The notes under the pieces were generated by a model. The model did no database searches. It was not told the origin of the DNA and saw nothing but the letters and a program-made list of their open reading frames with translations. Source: Sphagnum compactum (lineage: Eukaryota; Bryophyta; Sphagnopsida; Sphagnales). Taken from it: a stretch of DNA of 64,000 nucleotides. Below, piece by piece: positions 1-12,028 of this stretch. The stretch's first letter is position 1. The number at the start of each line of letters is the position of its first letter. Where the stretch lies: NCBI GenBank assembly GCA_965153455.1, contig OZ234504.1, positions 744,001 through 808,000 on the forward strand, written 5' to 3'. The position numbers were made by a program, and so were the translations under genes.

Positions 1-59
1 ACAAAAACAAAACAACTAGAACACAAACAACAAAATCACAAAACTAGATTAGAATTCAT

Positions 60-406
60 TCTTGGTTGACAATATAGACTACCCTTTTTTTTGTGACTTC
101 AAACACAAATAAAGCCAACATGTGCACAATACCATTTATAGCTTCTTCATTCTATGACAAATTTACTATGGATCCTTCTATGTCATAACCACAAAATTTC
201 CACCACTCATCCAATTCATTCTTAACCCAAAGTTTGGCATGTTTGTCAACTTTACGACCTTCTTTGTTAAGATTCTCTAGTTCTCTTTCATCAACTTTAT
301 GAAACCATGACTTTAAACATATCTCACCAACATGAAATTCACAATCAATGACCATAAATACATTACAATTAGTTCCAAGAACATTAGACTTGGGATCAGA
401 AGACAA
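60..406 (-). pseudogene. Degenerate transposon-like gene fragment (possible Crypton/DUF3504 type)
   Basis: An 84-residue open frame beginning with ATG at 406 continues in the same frame past one TAG (about 152) for roughly 30 more residues, ending near 60. The segment with KHAKLWVKNELDEWW, an acidic GYD stretch and then a hydrophobic FVFEVTKK block resembles the N-terminal part of DUF3504/KIAA1958-like tyrosine-recombinase (Crypton-type) proteins common in some plant and animal genomes. The resemblance is from memory and weak. No catalytic region is visible, and the internal stop and short length indicate a relic. It could also be an unrelated chance frame. Confidence 0.3.
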
Positions 407-619
407 ACTAGAAGCATCAAGAGCTTAGAATTTAAAGTTCTCAGCATCTGAAGACATTGAAAGGTTATATAATTTTTGCAAAATAATGAACATCATTCAG
501 CATCAAACTGGGGAAATTTTTAAAAATTGTGCAATTATGAATACATCTCAAATCCATCATTAGAACACAAAAGATCACCACCTACAAATCTATTACCAAA
601 GGTGTGAATGGTGTAACAA

Positions 620-1141
620 GGCCTAATCCAACAACTTTCAAATCGAAAGGTGGGCTAAGTGTAGTTAATTCAAACAAACCTTCAACCAAAACTTCATCAA
701 CACAATTTAAAAGTGTCACTACAAAGTTTCGAAGTTCATCAACATTGAATATTGAAAAACAAATCCAAAACAAAACAACAAAGAAAATGAAAAAAATAAA
801 ACAAGAAAGCTTACAAATATCAAAATTGTTCATTTATGAACTACTTGTAATTGAAACCCTTGAAAGACCTTCATTGTCAATTTTTTTGACTTTTAGTTCC
901 ACTAGATGGCAAAATTTCACCAAGAGAAAAAAGGGCTGATATACACATTCTGCTACAACTTTGGCAACAATAGCAAGAAAACAAGGACCACAATGTCTCA
1001 TCCTATTACTATTAAGGAAGGTAGTTTGTTCATTTTGTTTTGTTATGTCATGTTGAAATCTCCCAAATGATAGCAACACCCCACCCCTACTATACACTCA
1101 TGGTCATGTTGAATTTGATTTGAAAGTTGTTGGATTAGGCC
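620..1141. repeat. Perfect 25-bp inverted repeat pair bounding about 520 bp
   Basis: Positions 620-644 and 1117-1141 are exact reverse complements over 25 bases (the left arm begins GGCCTAATCCAACAAC). Similarity stops sharply on both sides of each arm. The 470 bp between them is AT-rich and holds no convincing gene; open frames there lack any recognisable domain. The layout fits a small TIR element (MITE-like) or a local inverted duplication. No clear target-site duplication is visible. Confidence 0.5.
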
Positions 1142-2409
1142 CCACCCCACAATGTGAAGCTGCTGTACAAGCAAAGGGGTACACAGCTTTGGTCAGACCA
1201 AGGCCTCACCAATGTGCTCCAAAATCTAGGAAGCATAAGAACTGTAATCTATGATTGCTTCTACAATGAAATGACAACTAGTAATGTAATTATCAAACCA
1301 AGGGATTGCGGCATCATCACCCACCTGCAATGATTTAGCTCTCACTGCAGAAAACATTACACACATGAAAACCTGTCATACACTGTTGAGTATGCCAACA
1401 CTGGTACAAAGCTGATGAAAACTCATCTATAGGTTATTTTGTACAGATTGAAAAAAAAAACTTCTTGTGGCCAGTACCACTATGAACACACAGTAGCTCT
1501 ACTAGAAAACTTGCCAATGTTGTTTGGCTCTGAAAACAATGCATTTTACACAGATCAGAATCAATGATGTTCCCTCATGGTAGCTCCTGATACAGCTACT
1601 AACTACCAGTGAGAAACTGTTGACTGATGGTGATCACACCTTATTAAGAAGGCTCAAGTTACTGGCTGTTTCATGATTGTCGGCACAGCTCTTACACTTT
1701 CAACTTGAAACATAATACACGTATATAAAATCAAAAAGAAGAGAAAGGGAAACACTCCCTTGATTGACCCTCTCTGTGAAACTAAAGGGGGAAGAATTCA
1801 TCAGCCATAGGGCTCTAAAAGTGGAATCTTCTGCCTACCAAGAATGCTCACTCCAATTGGAAAACCCATTGTAAGTGTTAACTAGCAATAGATCTAAGCC
1901 GATGACACAGACAAAAGTTAGTGTATGATGAACTCATAAATGCCAGCATCATATATTCTACAAGACTAGGACCACCATTTTCTTTTGCTCAAGCAGTTAA
2001 GGACCAGGATTCTTCTCTTTTCTAAAAACCCACATTTTCTGTTGCCTTTGTTGGTGGGAGGTCACTTCCTGCTTTGTCGTTGTCATCATCATGACCCACA
2101 AATTGCCTTCGTCAACAACTCCCAACTCAAATCTGCACGCATCATGTGGAAACACAGCTTATCAAAGGGTTGAAATTTCTCTACTAGAAAGGCAAGCATA
2201 TATACATATACTGTGGATACAATCTCCTGACAAGGTGATGCTAAAAAATTCATGACCCTAGCAACCAAATTTGTGAAAGCAAGCAAGCAGCCCTTCTTGA
2301 GGTGTGTGATAAGAAAGAAAGAGAAAGATAGAAAGAAAGATATTCTCACCATTATTGAGTTGTGCAAATTCCACCTAAAAGGAGTGACCAGCCTCCACAT
2401 AACAAATGA
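1142..2409. other. Downstream flank of the HPGT-like gene, no gene recognised
   Basis: This stretch follows the stop codon of the minus-strand galactosyltransferase and probably holds its 3' UTR near 2.4 kb. I found no convincing AATAAA on the minus strand. Short open frames on both strands show no domain. A GA-rich patch lies around 2310-2340. Confidence 0.5.
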
Positions 2410-5400
2410 TCAGCAGTTAGAACATGACACGAGCAGCATCTGAACAAAAGAAAACATAAGCTCATAGAATGCAAGGGATAATAAATGGAAATGGAATACA
2501 AAAGCACCACAAGAGCACAGATACATCACTAGCAGGTGAGACCAAGAAGAGCATAAAAGGGTGTGTTCAGGGGTGTGGAAGAGACCAGTAGAAGCTCCAC
2601 AACAAAGTTTACGGTCATCAACAAGCTCAACCTCCAATCCAAGCATCCAAGCTCCAACAGAAACGTCCTCGTTTTGGTAATCATGCAAAGAGGCACTGAC
2701 AAGAACAGAAATGCTATTTTCTGTTAGAAGCTTGCTTACCATTTCAAGCATTACTCCCATGCCCATGAATAATAATCTGTTTAGAAGCCCAACTCTCCCA
2801 TGGATTGATTCCTGACACATTATATGCAACATACCTGTTGATTGAGATGTATTGGGCTAACGCCCGGGATAGTGCATACATTTGACCAGCTGCATGCCTG
2901 TGATACCTGCAAGCAATTAAAAAGCTTCAGCATAAATGGAATACTGGAATCCATCCTGAAGTATCAGTGCAAATAATTTGACTCCATGGTTTCCACAAAG
3001 AAGGAACCCCCTTGTCCAGAAAAAATGTGTCTTTAAACTTGAGACTAGTGGCATATTGCAGTTGGTGAACATTTCACGACTGAGTTCTGCAGTGAATGTA
3101 CTTGTGGATCAATCAGCACTGGATGAGTCCCAACACCATATATGTCATGAACAGAAATGAGAAATAGAATGGCTTACTCTGACTTCTGCTCTCCAAATCT
3201 CCACCATTCAGGTTCATACCATTGAGCATTTCTGGCCCCCACAATTACAAGGAACAGTGGGAACCTGGAAATAACAAATTTAAGGGAGGTCCAGGATAAA
3301 AAAGAGAAACAAACCAAATGACAGAGAAGTAACCAGAATGCAAAACTTACGGATCACTGATGACTTCACCAGATTTCATACAACCAATGTATACACGGGG
3401 CTTATCCCAATGACTGGCCAGCATCACCCCCAACTTATCTGCTCTTTGCCACAGTTTCCACAAAAACAGTTCAAGTATGTCACATGTGTGTGCATATGTA
3501 TGCCCACACATCTTACTTAGGTATGTCGATACAAATAGAACAACAGAGCCCTAAAGAACTTGCATAAATTGATCCAGCAATCTGTGGGATAGCAATGCTA
3601 AACCCTTCAGAACACTACAAGAAAGTTTACCTATATTTACGAGTATGTTGTCATCCACCTTCAAATAAAAATCAGCATCCCAAGATTCAACTGCAGTGCT
3701 AAAGTAGAGCTTGGTCTTGTGTGTCAAATTATCATCACTCTCCACATGGTCCCCCTGTGCAAAACCATGACAAAATAGCAGCTTAATTAGTCCAGATGGG
3801 TTTGGTCACCAGTGACTTATAAGTAAAGTCCAACACTGTCAGCCTCAATGCCCATCAAAATGTAAAAGAAGGCTCATAATTCTGCACAAGTTGATGGAAG
3901 ACTTGTAAGAGCACAAAAGAAATTCATCCCAAAGCTCCTCAGCAGGTACCAAAATGAGGAAGTCATTTGTGTCACTGTTTTCTCTATCAATTTGTTTGTC
4001 TGACATATCACCTCCATTGGCACTGCAGTGCACAATTCAAAATTTGGATCAGGTGCCAAGAATAGAATATCTGACACAGTGTGAGTAAGATTACAGCATT
4101 AGTATGACTATGAAACCCCCCAAAAACGGGGGCCTTTAAGACTGGAGAGAATGGAAAAGATTGAATGATGGTGAGGGAGGAGGACCTTCGTCCAATGACA
4201 AAACGGATCACAATGCCTTTGTTGTCCTCAAGCTCTTGCAGTGTTGTCCCTGTACCAAACCATTGACGCTTCAATTTATGGGACCCTCTTGCCATTTGGT
4301 TTTCTGTGTACAACTGTTCTAGGAAATACCTGGCAGCAAAGAGAGCTAGTTCATTCTGCAATCACTGGAGGCAACTCATAGTTCCTGATGTTGTACATTG
4401 AAAAACATTAACAAAGGCTTAACACTGTGATGAATTGAAATCCGGAAGATTGTAGGTTCAATTGCTGGGACACCAATTGAAAAGACCATTGAGTTCCAAA
4501 GCTTTTATACATCCATGGAAAGCCCCTGAAACCAAAGAAACAATCTGCAAAAGAAAAACCATTACCAGAAGGCATCAAATTTTTGCGAATTGCTTCCCGC
4601 CTGGATCGGCTCCCAAAACTAGTCATAACTCCCACAACTGCATGTAAACGGTGACCAGTTGCTGTTCCATTGGAAGAAACTCCATATTTGGAGACATAAC
4701 CTTTGCTTTTAGCTGCTGCTAACTCCAGTTCTGCATCTGTTAGTCTCTTTTGTTGATCCCTGCCATGGAGTTTACAATGAAAATATAACACAAACCAAAA
4801 AATGCACCTTTAGTCACTCCAACACCGAAGATTTCAATAACAACCACCCGCAGTGAGGCATGATTCCTTATGATCAGCAACAATGCTCTGATTTGGTGTG
4901 CTGGGTTCGGAAGCAGAGAGGAGAAACGTACTTGCAGTCCAGCAATTTCAGTGTCTCATCAACTGACAAAGATCCTCCATCCTGAAATCACACAGTGCGA
5001 AAGAAAAGTGAAAAGATTGAAATCCAAAGAGGCTGATAAGTAACAAAACAGCTTCTAGCAAAACACACACAACAGGGTTACATTTGCCACAGGAAAAAAG
5101 GCTGGAGAGAACATAAAAAAGACCTGATGAAACCTCTTCTCAGAATTTCCAACCAAGAGGTACCGCATTTCTGCATCTTGCCATAGCCTTTACCATCACC
5201 CCAACACATACAAAAGCCCATGAACAACATCATACTATGTCACAGCTATGTCTGGCAACAAGTGTGACTGAGTGAGAATCTTCATCATTAGGGTTGCTGT
5301 TGCCCCAATCTGATTTGTGATGGATCTGGCTGTTGTTGATGATCACTGAAACATTTGAGAGTCTGTTGAGCTCACAAGACTTTTTTCCATACTATTCTAA

Positions 5401-6572
5401 TAATTTCTGTGTTGGTTAGTGTTTCTCTTCTATTCCTTGCACAATTTGCTGTTCTGTTCTCTTGACAGTCACTAGGTCTGAAAATCTCTTCGGCCTAATC
5501 ATCAGGTCCTGTAGCAATTTCTATTCAGATGGCTCTCAAATCACTCTCAAATATGGAGAGTTATCAAAAGCTTTGAAGATTAAAGAAAAAAATTTCAATC
5601 AGAAATCATGTGCTCATTGTGCTATCCATTCTTGAATTGGAACCACTTTCATCCTTTGAGGTGAAGATCTGTACTGTACCCTATTGCTCCAGTAAGTAAC
5701 CCTAAAGGTAATCGGATGCATCTCTCAACTGAGGTGCAGAAACCCTAAAGGGTGAAGATAATAGGTAATCAGTAAAGAAAGGATGTCTCTTAACTGAGGT
5801 GCAGAAACTACTAGATGGAAGAGAAGAAAGAAGTGCCCAACGAAGAGATGCCTTATGAAAAATCCATCCATAAAGAGATGGGAAAGAAGAAAAGTGCAAG
5901 ATCACAAAGGAGAACCTCTCAAGAGGAGATAGTCATAGAGAATTGCTATTCTTCAACTAGGTACCTATATCTCATTCTACAAAATCCTCAAAAGGAAAAA
6001 AAAAAATTTGCAAAAAAGCCAAAGAAACAATCAAAGACATGTTCAGAAGCCAAAGCAAACAAAATCAGTTGCAGGAGTTTTGTTCCCACACAGTGAGTGG
6101 GGAAGAAGCACCACAACCGGGGAGCTCAATTCATAGAAAACGGAGCATCCCCCCAGAGAAAAAAACCACTGCACGAAGAAAGAAAGGAAGAAAGACAAAA
6201 AAATGAAAAAAAAAATGGAGAGAGCGACCAAAAAAAAAAAGGGAAAAAAAGAAGCACAAGAAATGAGATCGCAACATTGGAGATGATGATGGGTAGCAAG
6301 CAAGATGCACACCTGCCGGCTGTGTAGAAGCAGGCGAAGAGGGAGATCATAAGCAGGAGCAAACTGGTCATGCTGGACTTGGCTTGTTGTGCGCGGGAGA
6401 GGCGCAAGGGGGCGCCCTTGCTGGCTCCACCCATGGCAGCGGCCTCATAAGCAGAAGCAATGTGGTGATGAAGGAGAAGTCTGTGGGAGTTGTGGGTGGT
6501 GGTGGTAGGAGCTCCTTTGTTGTTGTTGTTGTTCGGGACGAGGAAGAAGGCGGGACCCTCTTCGGCCATCAT
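2410..6572 (-). CDS. Hydroxyproline O-galactosyltransferase, HPGT-like (GT31), 11 exons
   Basis: Golgi type II membrane enzyme expected to add the first galactose to hydroxyproline of arabinogalactan proteins. Exons (minus): 6572-6313, 5187-5124, 4981-4932, 4759-4566, 4249-4186, 4022-3950, 3754-3631, 3438-3351, 3231-3178, 2906-2835, 2695-2410. All junctions are GT..AG and in phase, giving 442 residues. Residues 68-85 form a signal anchor ending FYTAGR, followed by LWQDAE and a CKDQQKRL segment as in HPGT1-3. The GT31 body shows GIVIRFVIG (about 202-210), [18 protein letters not shown] with the DD metal motif near 269-270, [21 protein letters not shown], and W-M-L-G...VDD-LCC near the end. Arabidopsis HPGTs are about 340 residues; the excess is a low-complexity N-terminus (an inner Met at 47 could be the real start) and a 60-residue hydrophobic tail after LCC, which may mean a missed last intron. 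Family assignment is firm; the two ends are not. Confidence 0.9.
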
Positions 6573-6708
6573 CCTCGTTTGTCGTCCTTTCCCTTCCCGG
6601 AATAACCTGGCTTCTCCGAATGCGCATTTTCTCTGCTGCAGCTGCTCTGCTGCTGCTATGGCGATTGCTTGCCTGGCTAGAACATATCATGCATGCATCA
6701 TGGGTCGG

Positions 6709-7385
6709 CGAACGATCCAACCAGTATAGCCAAAGTGATGATGATTCATGGGAAGATTTAGCCACATTTGGTTACAAGCTAAAATATGAAAATAATTTTG
6801 AAAAAAAACATCCTTCTTTATTCTAGGCGAATGATCCAACCAATGTTTCTTTTGTCAATTTTGTAATATAGCCAAAATGATGATAATTCATGGGAAGGTT
6901 TAGCCACATTTGGTTACAAGCTAAAATATGAAAATAATTGTTAGAAAAAACATCCTTCTTTTATTTTTGGCGAATGATCCAACCGGTGTTTCTTTTGTCA
7001 ATTTTGTTATATAGTCAAAGTGACATTGATCCACAAGGAAGGTTTAGTCAAATTTGGCTACAAGCTAGATATGAAAGTAATTAAAAATATATATCCTTGG
7101 TTATTTTTGGCAAACGAATCCAACTGGTGTTTCTTTTGTCAATTTAATAATATATATAGCCAAAGTGACGATGATCCATAGAAAGATTTGGCTAAAATCG
7201 AATTATCGAAGCAATTTTTTTAAAAAACCATCCTTTTTTATTTTTGGCGAATGATCCAACTACTCTTTCTTTGTCGAATTTGTAATATAGCCAAAGTGAC
7301 AATGATCCACAAGAAGATTTAGCCAGATTTGGCTAAAAGCTAAATATGAAAGTAATTCTTTAAAAAACATCCTTCTTTATTTTTG
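6709..7385. repeat. Five-copy tandem array of an about 140-bp unit
   Basis: The phrase GCGAATGATCCAAC recurs at about 6709, 6829, 6971, 7113 and 7247. Each copy is followed by a pyrimidine-rich TTTCTTTTGTCAA segment, ATAGCCAAAGTGA, and then a TTTAGCCA...TTGGCTA..AGCTAAATATGAAA block. The first copy lacks the TTTCTTTTGTCAA part. Units differ by scattered substitutions. The array begins about 140 bp upstream of the HPGT start codon, so it sits in or beside that promoter. Confidence 0.8.
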
Positions 7386-7409
7386 AATTTAATTGGCATT
7401 AACTGGCAA

Positions 7410-7427
7410 CCCTAAACCCTAAACCCT
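7410..7427. repeat. Short interstitial telomere-like repeat (CCCTAAA)
   Basis: About two and a half units of CCCTAAA occur directly downstream of the 140-bp tandem array. Such telo-box motifs are common near plant promoters, and this one lies about 840 bp upstream of the minus-strand HPGT start codon. Confidence 0.7.
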
Positions 7428-7674
7428 CACAAAAGTGCTGCTTCAGGTGAGGACCTACATACCAAGTGCCTAGGTCTAGAGATGGCTAATTTAATTATTT
7501 TCATTTCGGAAAAGGCCAAAAACCACCCTAAAACTCACACTTATTTTGTGTTTTTTTTTTCCTTGTTCTGAAAAAAAAAATCGCCAAGTTGTGAAATTTT
7601 GCCACAATTAAAAAATAAATTAATGGAACTTATATACTGAAGCCAGATTTTTCTTTTAATTTTTGTTCTAATTT

Positions 7675-7806
7675 TGGCTATTGAAAATCTCAAAAAGCAC
7701 TTGATTTTAGCACCTTTGATTTCCCATGTAGCTTTCTGGCTGTTGAAAATCTCAAAATGCACTTGATTTTAGCACCTTTAATTTCCCATGTAAATAGCTT
7801 TTTGGC
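7675..7806. repeat. 64-bp tandem duplication
   Basis: Two adjacent copies, starting at about 7675 and 7739, share TTGAAAATCTCAAAA, GCACTTGATTTTAGCACC and TTTCCCATGTA with only a few differences. The second copy has a small insertion near its end. Confidence 0.8.
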
Positions 7807-7945
7807 TATTTACAGACAGCAAAAAAATGGCTGCAACCAACAACGCCCATGCAACATTGCATGCCATCCATCATCATGTGCCTGCGGGCATGATCATTCA
7901 CATCGTGCACAGACATGATGGATGAAGTCCCGGGTAAACGGCGAC

Positions 7946-7974
7946 GGGGCGGGGCGGGACGGGGCGGGGCGGGG
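7946..7974 (+). other. G-quadruplex-prone G-rich tract
   Basis: Six runs of three or four G are separated by single C or AC spacers, which meets the usual sequence rule for a G-quadruplex on the plus strand. It sits in a short GC-rich island (about 7920-8060) inside otherwise AT-rich DNA. Whether it folds or acts is unknown. Confidence 0.6.
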
Positions 7975-10900
7975 TCCCCCACAGCAGTGAAGCTAGAAGC
8001 GTTTCTGGGACAACGTTGTAGTGGCGCATGCGCTCGAGAACAGCTTCCTGACAAAACACAGTGGTCGTTGGAGTCAATCCTCTTGAATTCATGCAGAGAG
8101 ATTTGCGAAGCAGTGCTCGTCGTAGGGTGCATTGATAAAGGGGACAAACGTTTCCGAGTGTCCAAAATACAAGCAAGTTCCTAGGACTGACTGACTCATT
8201 GCCAACCATCAAGCTCGTCTGGGAATCCTCCACCTCAATTCATCAAACAAAGTTCCTTTTCTGTGTGCAAAAACTGTTTGCAAGTTTGCATAGCGAAAGT
8301 GTGTGATTCAGTGTGATTTCTTTGCATTATCATTTAATTCTGGTCATGCTCTAACTTGGTGTGTACATACATGCATAATTTTCGTTGAAACCCAGTTTTC
8401 AATTGTGACACAAATGTAATAATTTGCATTAGTAGGTGAAAGAAATCACATTTTGAAATCTATCTTCTTATGCAACATTGTATGCCACATTATAAATGTT
8501 TCATAAGCATAATGTTATGAACAATTTGTTCCACACATAGTGTTAACACAACATAATGAGTTATGACATAATTTAGTGTGATGATTTGATTGTTATGTCG
8601 AGGAATGAGAGGTGGCAAATTTGTATTCATTATGTGTGTGAAGAGTATGTTAGATGTGCATGTTTGAACTAGAGAGGAATATTAGGTTCAATGTTATTTA
8701 ATGTTTACCTATTTTGTGTGTTTTATTGTGTGTTACATAATATGTGTTGGTTAACTCCATCTACATGAAAAAGGGAAAAAAATGCGATTAGTACAATTTT
8801 GGATTAAATTGATTCAATAGGTTCACATGGATTTGCAAAACTAATCACACTATAACTCCCTAGAAGGCGCACTATTCCCATTATTAGGTATATTATTCTT
8901 AGTTCATCGTACATTTGAATGACATTTTCTCAATACCTCTTAAGCCCTTATGAAGCTCAAATCGGGACATTTTGTTATCTCACAATTTTGACACATTTTT
9001 TTGTCATCTTGTGAATATGTCATCTTGTTGCCTTTGAAAAAAGCTTTTTTAACACCATTTCAAGTTCATGAATTGAACACAATTTGATCCTTTGCTACCT
9101 TTTGAATGGTCAAAAGTTATTTTGACAATGTTTGTCATAACCTTCCAAACTTACATAGGTTTAAGAATTTGTTTTTTTGCCATATGAACTTGTTAAATTA
9201 TAGTTCACTTTCAGACCTTTTCAATGATTCAAGATCATGTCATTCAATCATGTTTTGATCTTTTAATTTTCACTCTAAAAAATTGAAACTCCCACTTCTT
9301 TAGAATGGGAATGCCATTTTGAATTTAAAAAATCTCTCCCTTGACTTTCACATACCTCTCATTTTGTATGGGAATTTGTTTCACTTCCCTTGGTTTATGC
9401 CACATCTTAAGCTTAATCCTAACCCTACACACCTTGTATTGTCCCATTGGTGCCTTAGTCGTAACTCCTAGGATAATGTGATCACATTTGGAGACCACAA
9501 ATTCCAAATGAATTTAAACAAGATTTTTGGAAAAAAACATTGTTTAAATTAAGTGATCTTTAATTCATTAGAAAGGTGTTAAAAATCATTACAACATAGT
9601 GGGCAAACACGTTAATATGAGCCACTTAGACGACTGTGTAGAGAATAATGATTTTGCATGTTAAGATGATGTGGTAGACTATAATTGTTTAAAGAAGGGA
9701 ATGGATTAAAAATTCATAATTTATGTGTCATAAAAAATATTCATGACAAAAAAAGTGATGTTATATTAATATATGAAGGTTTGATAATTGTTATTCATGA
9801 TTATGTCATTTTTAAAAAATAAATAAATAACGAAAAATGAGAAAAAAATTAAAAAAACATTAGTTACAATGTTTCAAAAGTGTTTTTGAATTTTTTGTTT
9901 TTAAAATTTATTTCAAATTGTTAGACATGTTTTTATAATATATTCAAAACATTGTCATGTACACAAATATTTTTGCAACACTAATATATTTTTGACTGAC
10001 ACTAAAACACAAAACATTAGTTACACTTGTGATTCTTGTTAGCATGCTTGCACCCCTTAATCACCAAAACCATTTCAATATTTGGGGTAAAACTTTTGGA
10101 ATGCCAAGCAATTATGTTGTTCACAGATCCTATGAGAGACAGGGAGGTCAAGAACAATGTTGGGTGGGTTTCATATTTTAAAGAGACTAAACAAATCCAA
10201 ATTTGAAAATGTTGAGAAATCTACATCTAATTGGGTCTTGGCAACTTGAAAAAAAATTAGATTATACATTAATGTATAAACGCCTTGTCAAGTGGTGTAA
10301 CATTCACTAGTAACAATACTTGTGATTTTTGAAAATTGATGACATTTTATTTTCAATGAAATGGTAGGTTGCATTTCAATTATTAGTTTTGTAGATTTGG
10401 GAGGAAGCAAAATGATTTTTTTGGAGAATTGCATGAGTTTTCTATGGCACTTGAATTTTCTATGACATCATTTGACTTTCTTTTCCTTCACACAATTATT
10501 AATGATTTAGGGGTTATAAATGGGAATGATGTCTTGTGTGAAGTAGGTGTTGGCAAAGTTGAAGAAGGGGAGATAAATGTAAAAACTTATAAAAGCAAAG
10601 AAAAGAGAAGATAACTTTGGTAGAAAATTTTCTACCAAAAAAAATGTAAAAAAAGTCACCATTTATATCTTTACATTTGGACCATTTTTCATTGAAGAAC
10701 AACATGATTTACATTATCATGTTACAATATATAATAAAAATGGGTCTTTATTGTTGTGGGGATGGAGATGCTCTAACAAAAAGAGGAAGTCAATAAGGAC
10801 ATGCATGCACAACATCCAATCCACAATTGTAAAACATGAAACCAATAATTGACAAGATCTCTCTATCCTACAATTTGTTTGAATGTTATCTCTCATTATT

Positions 10901-11553
10901 GCAAATAAAAACAATAGAAAATGTTGTAAAAGGTCTCATTTTGTTAGAGGTTCAAAGTCTAGAGAAATTGTCTAAGTTTTTGTCAAATTTTCATTAGATC
11001 TTTTTGCTATCAAAGTGGATTTTGAAAAATGAAATAATTATTGAACATCCAAATGTCAAACATGAAAAATTTACAATATCAATAGGGGTATCGTTTGACC
11101 AACATGTGATATAATAAGGATATCATGAAAATATTCTAACTATTTTATACCAATCTCATCTATTTCTTATAGCAAGACCAACACCAATCAACATACCGAG
11201 TTTCCTTCAAATCAAAATCAAGCTCAAAATTAATCCTAGGAATTTAGCATAAGAACCTAGAAGTACCTAGTCTTTGAGATTGATACAAATCCAAATACCC
11301 TCATGAATACACATAAAATTTTAAAATGGATAAATTTTTGACAAACAAATGGGTCTTGAAAAAAAAAAAAAAAACCAATGAAGTGTCGAAAAGGGATTTG
11401 TGATAATCCTCTACTATCCAATAATTTTTTAAAATTTTTTCTTAATAAAGAATCCAACAATTGTTTTTTGGTAGAAAATTCTAGATTAGAAAATTGGTAA
11501 AAATGTAACATCCATCCATAGAGCTTTCTTTTTTGATATATGCGGTCCCTAGA
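7975..11553. other. AT-rich intergenic spacer
   Basis: No gene is recognised on either strand. The GC-rich start (to about 8240) has open frames on both strands without domains or good splice context. The rest is AT-rich with poly-A and poly-T runs. A minus frame at 9325-9507 has some protein-like composition but no start context or family resemblance. Confidence 0.6.
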
Positions 11554-11633
11554 CCCCTAAACCCTAAACCCTAAACCCTAATTTGACATCTAACCCAAAA
11601 TTGACTCTAGTGTAAGGGTTTAGGGTTTAGGGT
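11554..11633. repeat. Opposed telomere-like repeats (CCCTAAA ... TTTAGGG)
   Basis: About four CCCTAAA units at 11554-11582 face about two and a half TTTAGGG units at 11615-11633, separated by about 32 bp. The two arms can pair as a hairpin. The second block lies at the beginning of the GC-richer leader of the PPR gene, the position where telo-box promoter elements occur in plants. Confidence 0.8.
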
Positions 11634-12028
11634 CAGGTTTCTCTCCGGAGCTGCCACGCTCGAATCAAACGACGACGCGAAGAGGAGACGGATTCTTGCC
11701 ATCTTCGGATCATTTTTCTTGCGTGAGTTTGGGAAGCTCGCGTCGCTGTAAATTGCTTTCATGATCTGCTTCATTTTCGATCTTTGGGTTGATTTTTTTT
11801 TTGCTTCAGTCATTTGGTGGAAGCAGCCGCAATGACGCGAGAAGGGAGGGAGTAATTTCCGTTCTCTCTTCAAGGATCATTTTCTTCTGTGATTTGATGA
11901 TGAGCTTGGCTTGTCTGTGATTTTGCTCTCGACTACTACTTCTCTGATTTTACGAGTACTGGATTTTTTGAGGAGAGAGATAGAGAGAGGGAAAACCATT
12001 CTTGAAATTTGACACTGTTGCGAAAGGA
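11634..12028 (+). promoter_or_regulatory. Probable promoter/5' leader of the PPR-DYW gene
   Basis: A GC-richer, pyrimidine-rich stretch runs from the telo-box to the first in-frame ATG. It has GA-rich runs near 11970-11990 and short upstream ATGs. The reading frame of exon 1 is closed by TAG at 11981, so the start lies downstream of it. The transcription start is not determined. Confidence 0.4.

Noticed and set aside
604-939. 111-residue plus-strand frame
   Set aside because: Low-complexity Lys/Ser/Thr content, lies within the 25-bp inverted-repeat unit, no domain or splice context.
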